Positions 1-7,229 of a stretch of DNA of 64,000 nt are shown here, one piece after another. Source of the stretch: Hahella chejuensis KCTC 2396 (GTDB lineage: Bacteria > Pseudomonadota > Gammaproteobacteria > Pseudomonadales > Oleiphilaceae); the NCBI RefSeq assembly GCF_000012985.1, contig NC_007645.1:3130501-3194500 (forward strand), read 5' to 3'. The notes below the pieces were generated by a model. It had not been told where the DNA came from. It saw only the letters and a program-made list of their open reading frames with translations, and did no database searches. Made by a program: the position numbers and the translations under genes. How positions within the stretch are numbered: the stretch's first letter is position 1; each line of letters begins with the position of its first letter.

Positions 1-681
1 GCCACCGGGGACTTTCCCCATCAAAACGATTTTTCCCCTGACGGCAAGCGCATCTACAACACCAGTATCGGTAATGTTTTGTTGCCTCACGCTTTGAACT
101 TTATGAAAGGGGAGAGATCATTACGCATCGTGGACGCGCAATCGCTGCAACTGCTGCGCACGATCAAGTTTCCCCAGGGAGTGCGTCCCAACGTGTTTAC
201 GCCGGATGAGAAAACGCTATACGCCCAGCTTTCCTACTTACGCGGCTTCGTGAAAGTGGATCTGGAGCACGGCGCCATTACCCACACCGTGGAGTTGCCC
301 GCCAGCGCGTTCGGGAAAGCCAACTACCCGAACTACGATGACTTCCCTAAAAATTCCGCTCATCACGGACTGGCGTTGTCCGGCGACGGCAAGAAGCTGT
401 GTCTGGCTGGAACCATCGATAACTACGTCGCTATCGTCTCTACGGAAACCCTGGTCGCGGATCGCATTATGGATGGCTATGATCTTCCATATTGGGCGAC
501 GACCAGCGCTGACGGCGTCTACTGCTTCGTTTCCAATAGCGTGGAAGGGACGGTTGGCGTATTCGATTACGACACCACCCAGGAAGCCGCCCGTATTCCT
601 GTCGGCGAATTCCCCCAGCGTTCCCGCATGGGCAAAGCGCCGCAATCCGTGCTGGATAGCCTGGAGCCGATACAGGGTTAA
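1..681 (+). CDS. YncE-like beta-propeller protein, C-terminal part
   Basis: The reading frame is open from the first base, so the gene starts upstream of the window and only about 226 residues are present. Repeated blade-like units are visible (FSPDGKRIYN, FTPDEKTLYAQL, LSGDGKKLCLAG, TSADGVYCFVSN), the S/T-x-DG-K/x-x-hydrophobic pattern of YncE/surface-layer seven-bladed propellers. Proteins of this kind are usually periplasmic or secreted and act as binding scaffolds. No catalytic motif is visible, so substrate and role cannot be given. A hairpin follows the stop codon. Family call is fairly safe; function is unknown. Confidence 0.7.
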   Translation, partial: ATGDFPHQNDFSPDGKRIYNTSIGNVLLPHALNFMKGERSLRIVDAQSLQLLRTIKFPQGVRPNVFTPDEKTLYAQLSYLRGFVKVDLEHGAITHTVELPASAFGKANYPNYDDFPKNSAHHGLALSGDGKKLCLAGTIDNYVAIVSTETLVADRIMDGYDLPYWATTSADGVYCFVSNSVEGTVGVFDYDTTQEAARIPVGEFPQRSRMGKAPQSVLDSLEPIQG

Positions 682-696
682 GTTAGCTTAAATCAC

Positions 697-717
697 AGAC
701 GTCGTCGTGCGGCGTCT
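697..717 (+). terminator. Hairpin after the beta-propeller gene
   Basis: An 8-bp stem (AGACGTCG / CGGCGTCT, one G-T pair) with a 5-nt loop begins 16 nt after the stop codon. It is followed only by TTGTG, so the U-tract is weak; termination is likely but not certain. Confidence 0.5.
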
Positions 718-1154
718 TTGTGAACAACCAATGCATGAATATTCACGTTGTACACTTTTTTCTTTTCCATCAATCACATACAGCTTGAAAGCAGAGATAC
801 AATCACATAGTTGCATATCCCTTTTTATTCCCGTTTTTCGCCGCTTAAATGATGCATTAGAGTCTAGTCTCATTTGTATCGACCTTGTCTGAAAGCCTTG
901 TCGTTCCTGGTCTTGCCGGATGTCTCCCCGGCGTCGCGGGTAGGCCCTGGTTCCTAGCATATCTGTCCGAATTGTAGGCCACTTTGTGAGCGTGTTAGCT
1001 TGGTCAGGCTGGGCGCCGATTTGGTCAGCTGTTGCGGGAGCGTCGTTGTGTCCCGAAATTAGCGTTCAGAATCAAGCAGGTAGCCGTTGTCAGAATAATC
1101 TAGAAAAAGCTGCCTGATGTTATTAACACCAATCGCCAATGAACTGATAGAACT
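718..1154. other. Gene-free stretch before the protease gene
   Basis: About 440 bases with no convincing ORF; the short open frames lack a ribosome site and family resemblance. It presumably holds the promoter of the protease gene at 1155, but I see no clear -35/-10 pair. Confidence 0.4.
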
Positions 1155-3236
1155 ATGAAACCGTTTCAAAAGAACCTGCTGGCAGGGATGATTGCCGGCC
1201 TCACCTTTAGCGGCGTGAGCTATGCGAATCCAAGCGCGCCGGAAGATCTAAGCGTATATCGCAATTTGACGCCCAAGATCGTCGGCGGTGAAGACGCCGC
1301 CGAGGGCGAATTTCCCTTTATGGTGTATCTGCAATACAACGGCGGCCAATGGTGCGGCGCGTCGGTGATAGATGATTATTATGTGCTCACTGCGGCGCAC
1401 TGTACCGCAGGCATTTCCGCCGAAAGCTTCAAAGCCGTGATCGGTCTGCACGATCAGAACGACATGCGCGATGCGCAGAAAATCCAGGTGGTGGAGGTGA
1501 TCAATCACCCTGAGTTTAATGAGCAGACCCTGGAAAACGACATCGCTTTGCTGAAACTGTCGGAGAAGGTGGATGAGAAATATACCCGCATTACTCTGGG
1601 TGACTCCACAGACATAATGCCCGGCAGCGATGTGACCGTGATCGGCTGGGGTGCGCTGCGCGAAGGCGGCGGCTCGCCGGATGTTCTGCAAAAAGTGGAC
1701 GTGCCAGTGGTGTCGCTTGAAGAATGTCGTATGGCTTACGGTGACGGCGCCATTTATGACTATAGCCTGTGCGCGGGCTTGGAGCAGGGCGGAAAAGACT
1801 CTTGTCAGGGCGACTCCGGCGGGCCTTTGTTTGTCAATCAGGCAGGCGAATTCCGCCAGTTGGGTATTGTGAGCTGGGGCGACGGTTGCGCCAGACCAGG
1901 AAAATACGGTGTGTATACCTCTGTGCCCAGCTTCAAGGAATGGGTGGCTTCTTACGTGGGCGGCGATACGCCTGATCCCGGCGACCCGGATGATCCAGAC
2001 GGTCCTGATGACGGTGATGGCGACGACGATAATGTGCTCGGCAACGGTAAGCCGATTGACGATCTGAACGGCGTATCCGACAGCAAGGTGTATTACACCA
2101 TTGAAGTGCCTGAAGACGCCAAGAATCTGAGCGTCAAGATCGAAGGCGGACGCGGGGACGTCGATCTTTATGTTCGGGCGGAAGAAGATCCGACCTTAAC
2201 CGAATATGATTGCCGCCCTTACAAAAACGGAAATGAGGAAGTCTGTGACGATTTAGTTGTCAGAGCGGGCGTGTATCACATCATGTTGCATGGTTATCTG
2301 CGCTATAGCGGCGTTACTTTAACCGCTTCCTATGATGGCGATCCGACAGACCCAACCGATCCAACTGATCCAACTGATCCAACCGATCCAACCGATCCAA
2401 CCGATCCAACCGATCCAACCGATCCAACCGATCCAACCGATCCAACTGATCCAACTGATCCAACTGATCCAACTGATCCAACTGATCCAACTGATCCAAC
2501 TGATCCAACTGATCCAACCGATCCAACCGATCCAACCGATCCGACGGACCCAACTGATCCAACTGATCCAACTGATCCAACCGATCCAACCGATCCAACC
2601 GATCCAACCGATCCAACTGATCCAACTGATCCAACTGATCCAACTGATCCAACCGATCCGACGGACCCGACGGACCCGGACGATCCTGGATTTCCGACAG
2701 ATCCAAATGACCCTAATGATCCTAACGAGCCGGGTGAGCCAACCGATCCGACGGACCCAACTGATCCGACAGATCCAACGGACCCGACCGATCCCACTAA
2801 TCCGGACGATTGTGAACTGACCGAATCGCAAAAAGCTCTGTTGGAAGCCCATAACCAGGCGCGTAGCGAGGGCCGTAACTGCGGTTCAGCCTACTTCCCG
2901 GCTGCGGAGCCGCTGGTATGGAACTGTAAGCTTGGCGCCGCGGCGACCAAACACACTGAAGACATGGTCAACAACAACTTCTTCAGCCATACCGGTTCCG
3001 ACGGTTCTCAAGTTGGCGATCGCACCCGCGCGGAAGGCTATAACTCCTGGCGCGTAGGCGAGAACATCGCCGCGGGTTATGAGTCTACACAGCAAGTGAT
3101 GGCGGGCTGGCTGAAGAGCCCGGGTCATTGCTCCAATATCATGGGAGCGGAGTACACCGAAATGGGCGCGAAGAAAGTAAGCACGTCCTCGGCCAGTTAT
3201 CCGCATTATTGGACCTCCGTGTTCGGCGGGGAATAA
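1155..3236 (+). CDS. Secreted trypsin-PPC-(PTD)n-CAP fusion protein
   Basis: This is a 693-residue secreted protein with four parts. A signal peptide covers about residues 1-24. A trypsin-family (S1) domain runs from IVGG at 42 to about 270, with catalytic His82 (TAAHC), Asp129 (NDIALL) and Ser221 (GDSGGP). The mature N-terminus IVGG implies zymogen activation. A PPC (pre-peptidase C-terminal) beta domain lies at about 298-392, then a PTD repeat linker from 397 to 507 with more such units near 529-546. A CAP/SCP-PR1 domain follows at about 553-690 (AHNQAR, SHTGSDG, GENIAAGY, PGHCSNIM). Trypsin plus PPC is common in marine gammaproteobacteria; adding a CAP domain on a long acidic linker is unusual. 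Expected role: extracellular protein degradation or interaction with other cells. A strong terminator follows. Confidence 0.9.
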   Translation: MKPFQKNLLAGMIAGLTFSGVSYANPSAPEDLSVYRNLTPKIVGGEDAAEGEFPFMVYLQYNGGQWCGASVIDDYYVLTAAHCTAGISAESFKAVIGLHDQNDMRDAQKIQVVEVINHPEFNEQTLENDIALLKLSEKVDEKYTRITLGDSTDIMPGSDVTVIGWGALREGGGSPDVLQKVDVPVVSLEECRMAYGDGAIYDYSLCAGLEQGGKDSCQGDSGGPLFVNQAGEFRQLGIVSWGDGCARPGKYGVYTSVPSFKEWVASYVGGDTPDPGDPDDPDGPDDGDGDDDNVLGNGKPIDDLNGVSDSKVYYTIEVPEDAKNLSVKIEGGRGDVDLYVRAEEDPTLTEYDCRPYKNGNEEVCDDLVVRAGVYHIMLHGYLRYSGVTLTASYDGDPTDPTDPTDPTDPTDPTDPTDPTDPTDPTDPTDPTDPTDPTDPTDPTDPTDPTDPTDPTDPTDPTDPTDPTDPTDPTDPTDPTDPTDPTDPTDPTDPTDPTDPTDPTDPTDPDDPGFPTDPNDPNDPNEPGEPTDPTDPTDPTDPTDPTDPTNPDDCELTESQKALLEAHNQARSEGRNCGSAYFPAAEPLVWNCKLGAAATKHTEDMVNNNFFSHTGSDGSQVGDRTRAEGYNSWRVGENIAAGYESTQQVMAGWLKSPGHCSNIMGAEYTEMGAKKVSTSSASYPHYWTSVFGGE
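2343..2675 (+). repeat. 9-bp coding tandem repeat (Pro-Thr-Asp), 37 units
   Basis: The array encodes uninterrupted PTD in 9-bp units. Unit variants (CCAACCGAT and CCAACTGAT) occur in blocks, as expected from slippage or unequal exchange. Six further PTD units lie at 2739-2792 after a DPNDPNEPGEP stretch. Nearly every unit joins the next as GATCC, so GATC sites recur every 9 bp. Copy number is probably variable between strains. All six frames are open across it, so other apparent ORFs here are artefacts. Confidence 0.95.
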
Positions 3237-3249
3237 GTCCGGCATTATC

Positions 3250-3287
3250 ACCGCGCCGCCTGGACCCTCCTGCGGCGCGGTCTTTTT
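3250..3287 (+). terminator. Rho-independent terminator after the fusion protease
   Basis: A perfect 10-bp GC-rich stem (ACCGCGCCGC / GCGGCGCGGT) with a 12-nt loop is followed by CTTTTT, 14 nt after the stop codon. Confidence 0.9.
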
Positions 3288-3430
3288 ATGTTAACTCCTT
3301 CCTGAATCTCCACACTCTGCGACTGTCGGACAAAGGATACGCGCGCAATTAGCAATGAAGTTTTGTAAGATCAAAACCTGAAACGCGCCGAATTTCATTG
3401 TCATCACCTCAAAATAATAAGCACTGCGCC

Positions 3431-4138
3431 ATGCCCGACAAGCTGCTCATTCACGATTATTACGACCTGCTAAACCGCGGAGCCTGGTTTCGCGCTATCC
3501 CTGAAGATTTGAAAACAGAGCTGCTGAATCTGGCGCAGATAAAAGCGCTGCGGACGGGAGAATTTCTGTTTCAGCGTGGCGACAAACCCGCAGGTATTTA
3601 CGCCGTGGTGAAAGGGTCGTTGAGAGTCGCTGGCGTCAACGAAAATGGCAAGGAAGCGATCCTGGCGTTTGTCGAACCGCCTAACTGGTTCGGAGAAATC
3701 GCCTTATTTGACAGACTGGATCGCACTCACAGCGCCCTGGCGGAGTCCCCGACCACCTTGTTGCACTTACCGCAAAAAGGGCTGGAAACGCTACTGGCGG
3801 CGAAGCCGCATTTCTGGAGGGACTTTGGAGTTCTGCTTTGTTTCAAGCTGCGCCTGGCGTTTCGCGCGGTGGAAGACGCCACGCTGTTACCTGCGCCTCT
3901 GCGATTGGCGCGCAGGCTGGTGGTGATGGCGGAGGGTTATGGCGACTTCAGTGGACAGGCGCGACGCGTGATACATATACAACAGGAACAGCTGGGGATG
4001 ATGTTGGGGGTGTCCAGACAAACGGTGAACCAGATCCTGAAGGAGCTGGAGCAGAAAGGGCTGATCGCCACCTCCTATGGGGAAATCCAGATTCTGGATA
4101 TGGACGCGCTGAAGTCGCAGGCGGGCATGCTGGAATAG
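3431..4138 (+). CDS. Crp/Fnr-family transcriptional regulator
   Basis: The 235-residue protein has an N-terminal cyclic-nucleotide-binding-type beta barrel (about residues 20-135, GEFLFQRGDKPAGIYAVVKGSLRV) and a C-terminal winged helix (about 155-225, QEQLGMMLGVSRQTVNQILKEL), the Crp/Fnr layout. There is no N-terminal cysteine cluster for an Fe-S cluster, so it is not Fnr itself, and the ligand cannot be inferred. The ATG at 3431 is preferred; an in-frame TTG at 3398 would add 11 residues, and neither start has a strong ribosome site. It converges on the lipoprotein gene. Confidence 0.85.
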   Translation: MPDKLLIHDYYDLLNRGAWFRAIPEDLKTELLNLAQIKALRTGEFLFQRGDKPAGIYAVVKGSLRVAGVNENGKEAILAFVEPPNWFGEIALFDRLDRTHSALAESPTTLLHLPQKGLETLLAAKPHFWRDFGVLLCFKLRLAFRAVEDATLLPAPLRLARRLVVMAEGYGDFSGQARRVIHIQQEQLGMMLGVSRQTVNQILKELEQKGLIATSYGEIQILDMDALKSQAGMLE

Positions 4139-4145
4139 ACCGCAA

Positions 4146-4676
4146 TCACCACTGATAGCGGTCAATGCGTTCGCCTTCATAACGCACTACGGGACAATTC
4201 ACCACAATGTCCGTGCGCAGAATCTCCAGCTTTCCCTGACTCTCCGCCACGAAGATCTGCTCTTCGGATTTAAGCTCCACGGGCGTTGCGCCAGCCTTCC
4301 AGACGACCTCATACATCAGCCACAAAGGACTGTATTGTAAGTTGACATGGTTCGAACTCAGCGGCTCTGGCGCAGAGGGAAATATGCTGGGTTGATCAAA
4401 GTTGCGGACTCGGTAGACCCTCTCCAACACCGTACGAACCTGAGGCGGCTTGGGGTAATCCGGGATGGCGTCCCGCAAGCGGGGAGCGTAATTGGCTTGC
4501 ATGCTCTCCGCCATGGCCCGATCGGAGACATCAGTGGTGACATAGTAGACGCGTTCGCCATTGTACCAGGCGGGGTGCGCCGCCAGATTTACGTGGGCGC
4601 TGTGAGCATTGGAATAACCCTGTCCTGCACAACCGGTCATGGCGAGGATGAAGACCCCTATGGCTAGGCGCAGCAT
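4146..4676 (-). CDS. Small predicted lipoprotein of unknown function
   Basis: Starting at the ATG at 4676 the product is 176 residues. It opens with MLRLAIGVFILAMTGC, a hydrophobic segment ending in a lipobox-like MTGC, so Cys16 is probably lipidated. The start is fixed by a GGAG site 6-8 nt upstream; the longer frame from 4697 lacks one. The rest (QPSIFPSAPEPLSSNHVNLQYSPLWLMYEVVWKAG) resembles no family I recognise. Expected location: outer membrane, periplasmic side. It lies tail to tail with the Crp-type regulator and just downstream of the copper chaperone gene on the same strand. Confidence 0.7.
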   Translation of the reverse strand: MLRLAIGVFILAMTGCAGQGYSNAHSAHVNLAAHPAWYNGERVYYVTTDVSDRAMAESMQANYAPRLRDAIPDYPKPPQVRTVLERVYRVRNFDQPSIFPSAPEPLSSNHVNLQYSPLWLMYEVVWKAGATPVELKSEEQIFVAESQGKLEILRTDIVVNCPVVRYEGERIDRYQW

Positions 4677-4763
4677 GTCCAACTCCCTTGTTTGCATTCT
4701 TTTCCAGTGTAGACAAGGATACGGTCATACGCCCGCGGCCAGAAAAAGAGAGCGGGATTGGAT

Positions 4764-5231
4764 TCAGGGGCCTTCGTAAGAAATGGGCTTGACTTCAAAC
4801 TCCACCGAAATGGGGGCTCCGTCAGCAAGGTTCAGGGTGACGCTGACATGGTCGCCAGGGCTCAGCGGACGTTGCCGTTGCATCAGCATCAAATGCATGC
4901 CGCCGGGGTTGAAGGAAAGGGACTCGCCAGCTTTCAGTTCTAAGCCTTCCCCCATGTGCTGCATGCTCATCTGGCCGTTGTTGTTGATGGTTTGATGCAT
5001 CATAACCTGACCAAAATCCGCGCTTTCTGCGCTCGTAATAGTGATTGTCCGATCCGACGCATTGTTGAGGGTGAAGTAGCCCGCCATGGGAGTGGTTCCC
5101 GGCGTAAAGCGAATCCATGCGTCGCTGGTTTCGACGGCCTTCGCCTCTTCATTTTGCGCGGAGGCGAGAACTGGCGATGATATCAGGGTGGCGGTGAGGA
5201 GGGCTCGAATCAGGCTTTTTTTCATCATCAT
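4764..5231 (-). CDS. PCuAC-type periplasmic copper chaperone
   Basis: A 155-residue protein with a signal peptide (about 1-25, cleavage after ALASA-like residues). The core pattern DAWIRFTPGTTPMAGYF, then MMHQT, M-S-M-Q-H-M and GGMHLMLM, is that of the PCu(A)C/DUF461 family, whose His/Met ligands bind Cu(I) in the periplasm and feed the CuA site of cytochrome c oxidase. Length is typical. No oxidase or Sco gene lies beside it here. Several in-frame ATGs occur at the start (MMM), so the exact first residue is uncertain. Confidence 0.88.
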   Translation of the reverse strand: MMMKKSLIRALLTATLISSPVLASAQNEEAKAVETSDAWIRFTPGTTPMAGYFTLNNASDRTITITSAESADFGQVMMHQTINNNGQMSMQHMGEGLELKAGESLSFNPGGMHLMLMQRQRPLSPGDHVSVTLNLADGAPISVEFEVKPISYEGP

Positions 5232-5432
5232 TGAGAGCTATCAAGTGCGGTCACAAGGTTGAGGCGGCAACCATTCCGGGTATATAACTGGAGGCCAAGC
5301 CTACCACAGGGCGCACACTGAGAAAACGTAGCTTTAACGGGGAGTTATGCGTCCAATTGTCGCTGGACAATTTCTGATCCGAAAGGCACACTGCGCGGCC
5401 ACATCCTTCCCATCGTCAACGCGAATGAGGTT

Positions 5433-5924
5433 TTGAAGTTGCAGTTCAAGCGTTATTGGGTGCGAGGCGCAGCGTTGCTCGCCCTGGTCTTGTTTATGGT
5501 GGGGCTAAGCCTGGTGAGGCAGTGGCTTCCCGGCGTTGGTTCTCTTGATCTCGACCAGTTCGAGAATATCCATTATGTGAACGCCGTCGAGTGTACGCCT
5601 GGGCAAGGTGAGTGTCGGGTTCCTGTCAACGAAGGCAGTGTGAGCTTCTCATTTGGCGATGAGCCAATTCGTCCCGCGCGCGCGTTTCCAATTCGCCTTC
5701 AATTGCAGGGCGTAAAAGCGGATCAGATCCGAGTCGACTTTGAGGGGGCCGATATGTATATGGGCCTGAATCAAACCAGGCTGACGCAGATGGCGGATGG
5801 GTCCTATCAAGGTGAAGGGTATCTGCCTGTGTGCATTACCGGACGGATGGCGTGGCGGGCGACTATCTTTATCGCCAAAGGGAGCGACACGCTAGCGCTG
5901 GTGTTGGAGTTTGTCACGGAGTGA
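5433..5924 (+). CDS. Membrane-anchored periplasmic protein, possibly FixH/YtkA-like
   Basis: About 161-163 residues with one N-terminal membrane segment (about 10-30, ALLALVLFMVGLSLV) and a beta-rich periplasmic part. That part contains VECTPGQGECRVPVNEG, DMYMGLNQTRL and a terminal GYLPVCITGRMAWRATIFI. The latter recalls small oxidase-assembly proteins of the FixH/YtkA type, but the match is only by eye. The start is TTG at 5433 or TTG at 5439; the second is better spaced from GAGG at 5427. It is divergent from the copper chaperone gene, which fits a metal or respiratory link only loosely. Confidence 0.6.
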   Translation: MKLQFKRYWVRGAALLALVLFMVGLSLVRQWLPGVGSLDLDQFENIHYVNAVECTPGQGECRVPVNEGSVSFSFGDEPIRPARAFPIRLQLQGVKADQIRVDFEGADMYMGLNQTRLTQMADGSYQGEGYLPVCITGRMAWRATIFIAKGSDTLALVLEFVTE

Positions 5925-6052
5925 GTAAAAACGTCCCTGTTCGGTTGTAGTCGGGAGGGGTGTAATAAGAGTGTAAAAAATATCTACACTCTTCGCTGCG
6001 CCTTACACCTGTCACCCTGTTTCTATCGACTTATTATACGAATTTTCAGATA

Positions 6053-6790
6053 TCAGACTTTTTTACGACGGGAAAGACTCAGGCTCACCAGCCCCAGTCC
6101 CAACATTGCTAATGTGCCTGGCTCAGGAACGCTCAAGCCGCCTTCAATCACATCGTTAGCACAGGTAGCGGACCAACGCAGACCCAATGAAGTGGACTTG
6201 CTAAGATCGGTGATGCCCAGATCGGCCAAGGTTAAAGTAAATGACAGGACGCCCAGTGTGCCGACGGTATTGCTAACCCCGCTCAGGTCTGCGCTGGAAG
6301 TCTCGCCTGCAACCAATGTGGCTTTACTGGTGTTCACGCTGACTTCTTGATTCTGTCTTACACTGCTGCTGGCGCCAGTGATAACCAGTTGGTCCATGTA
6401 GTCAACCATGGATAAACTGTAAAGATCTCCGGTAGAAGCATCTAAAGCGTATTCCCATTTTTCACCGTTGCTGACGTCGTCGTCTTTGTAGCGATCTGCT
6501 GCGCTGCCAAAGGGGTTCCAGCCGTTAACGCTAATGAACAGGTCGCCATACATATGGCCAAGGCTATCTGCACCTTCGAAGAAGTTTGTGAATACAGACA
6601 CATAGAGATTGTCACTATCGTGAGTCACTTCCATATGAGTAATTTGGTAGACGTCTGCGTTACCATATACGTCGCCGTTGTATGAAAGACCGGCTCCGTT
6701 ATATCCATCATTGATCGTTACGGCATGTGCGCTGACTGCGGCTACGCTCAAAGACAGCGCTGTAAGGGCGTGCTTTATTCTTGAGGTCAT
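6053..6790 (-). CDS. PEP-CTERM sorted secreted protein
   Basis: 245 residues from the ATG at 6790, which has GGAG six bases upstream. A signal peptide (about 1-24, ending AVSAHA) opens it. The C-terminus carries the PEP-CTERM sorting tag: VPEPGTLAMLGLGL, a short hydrophobic helix and a basic end SRRKKV. Such proteins are processed by an exosortase and usually displayed or released with exopolysaccharide. The body is beta-rich with no enzyme motif. No exosortase gene is in this window. The upstream region is AT-rich. Confidence 0.85.
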   Translation of the reverse strand: MTSRIKHALTALSLSVAAVSAHAVTINDGYNGAGLSYNGDVYGNADVYQITHMEVTHDSDNLYVSVFTNFFEGADSLGHMYGDLFISVNGWNPFGSAADRYKDDDVSNGEKWEYALDASTGDLYSLSMVDYMDQLVITGASSSVRQNQEVSVNTSKATLVAGETSSADLSGVSNTVGTLGVLSFTLTLADLGITDLSKSTSLGLRWSATCANDVIEGGLSVPEPGTLAMLGLGLVSLSLSRRKKV

Positions 6791-7160
6791 AACCAACTCC
6801 TTTTCTTTTATTTGGGTAAAGTAGGTCTGAGTACATCACCGCTTTCTCAGGCATTGGTTGTGCCAAAACCAAATTAACCTTAATTTTCAATGTGACAGAC
6901 AGTCGCCAAATAGTCCGTATTATATAATCCGTAAAATTTACTGACAGTGAATAAGAAAAGTCTGAGAATGCAGACATATGAAAGTACTTAACAAAAATCA
7001 CATATATTATTGATAATAAAGAAATAAACGGGATGTTTTGAAAGGCCTTCGCACTTTTACATGTCAACAGGATCGGACAGATAAAAGGAAATTCTTAAAA
7101 TGAACGCTGTAAATTTTCTGACAACTGTACGTTATCCCGGACACTTTCATCGGCTTGTCT
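6791..7160. other. AT-rich gene-free stretch upstream of the PEP-CTERM gene
   Basis: About 370 bases, markedly AT-rich (runs such as TATTATATAATC near 6917). A minus-strand open frame across it has no ribosome site or recognisable product. It is probably promoter and regulatory DNA for the PEP-CTERM gene. Confidence 0.4.
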
Positions 7161-7165
7161 GAAAA

Positions 7166-7195
7166 GAAAAAGCGGCGCTAAGCGCCGCTTTTTAA
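7166..7195. terminator. Bidirectional terminator after the IMPa-like gene
   Basis: An 8-bp GC-rich stem (AGCGGCGC / GCGCCGCT, loop TAA) is flanked by an A-run on the left and TTTTT on the right, so it can stop transcription on both strands. It lies about 40 nt past the stop codon of the minus-strand peptidase gene. Confidence 0.85.
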
Positions 7196-7229
7196 TCACC
7201 ATACATTACCACGCTGGTGAGAAAAATTA

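Noticed and set aside
688-960. Minus-strand ORF of 90 residues, and the 707-892 plus-strand ORF
   Set aside because: No ribosome site, unusual composition and no family resemblance; overlaps a terminator hairpin.
2314-2852. Several long ORFs in other frames and on the other strand over the PTD repeat
   Set aside because: A 9-bp repeat free of stops opens every frame; the products are monotonous (GSV, IQL, WIG), with no start signals.
6708-7067. Minus-strand ORF upstream of the PEP-CTERM gene
   Set aside because: It lies in AT-rich promoter DNA and overlaps the well-supported start of the PEP-CTERM gene.
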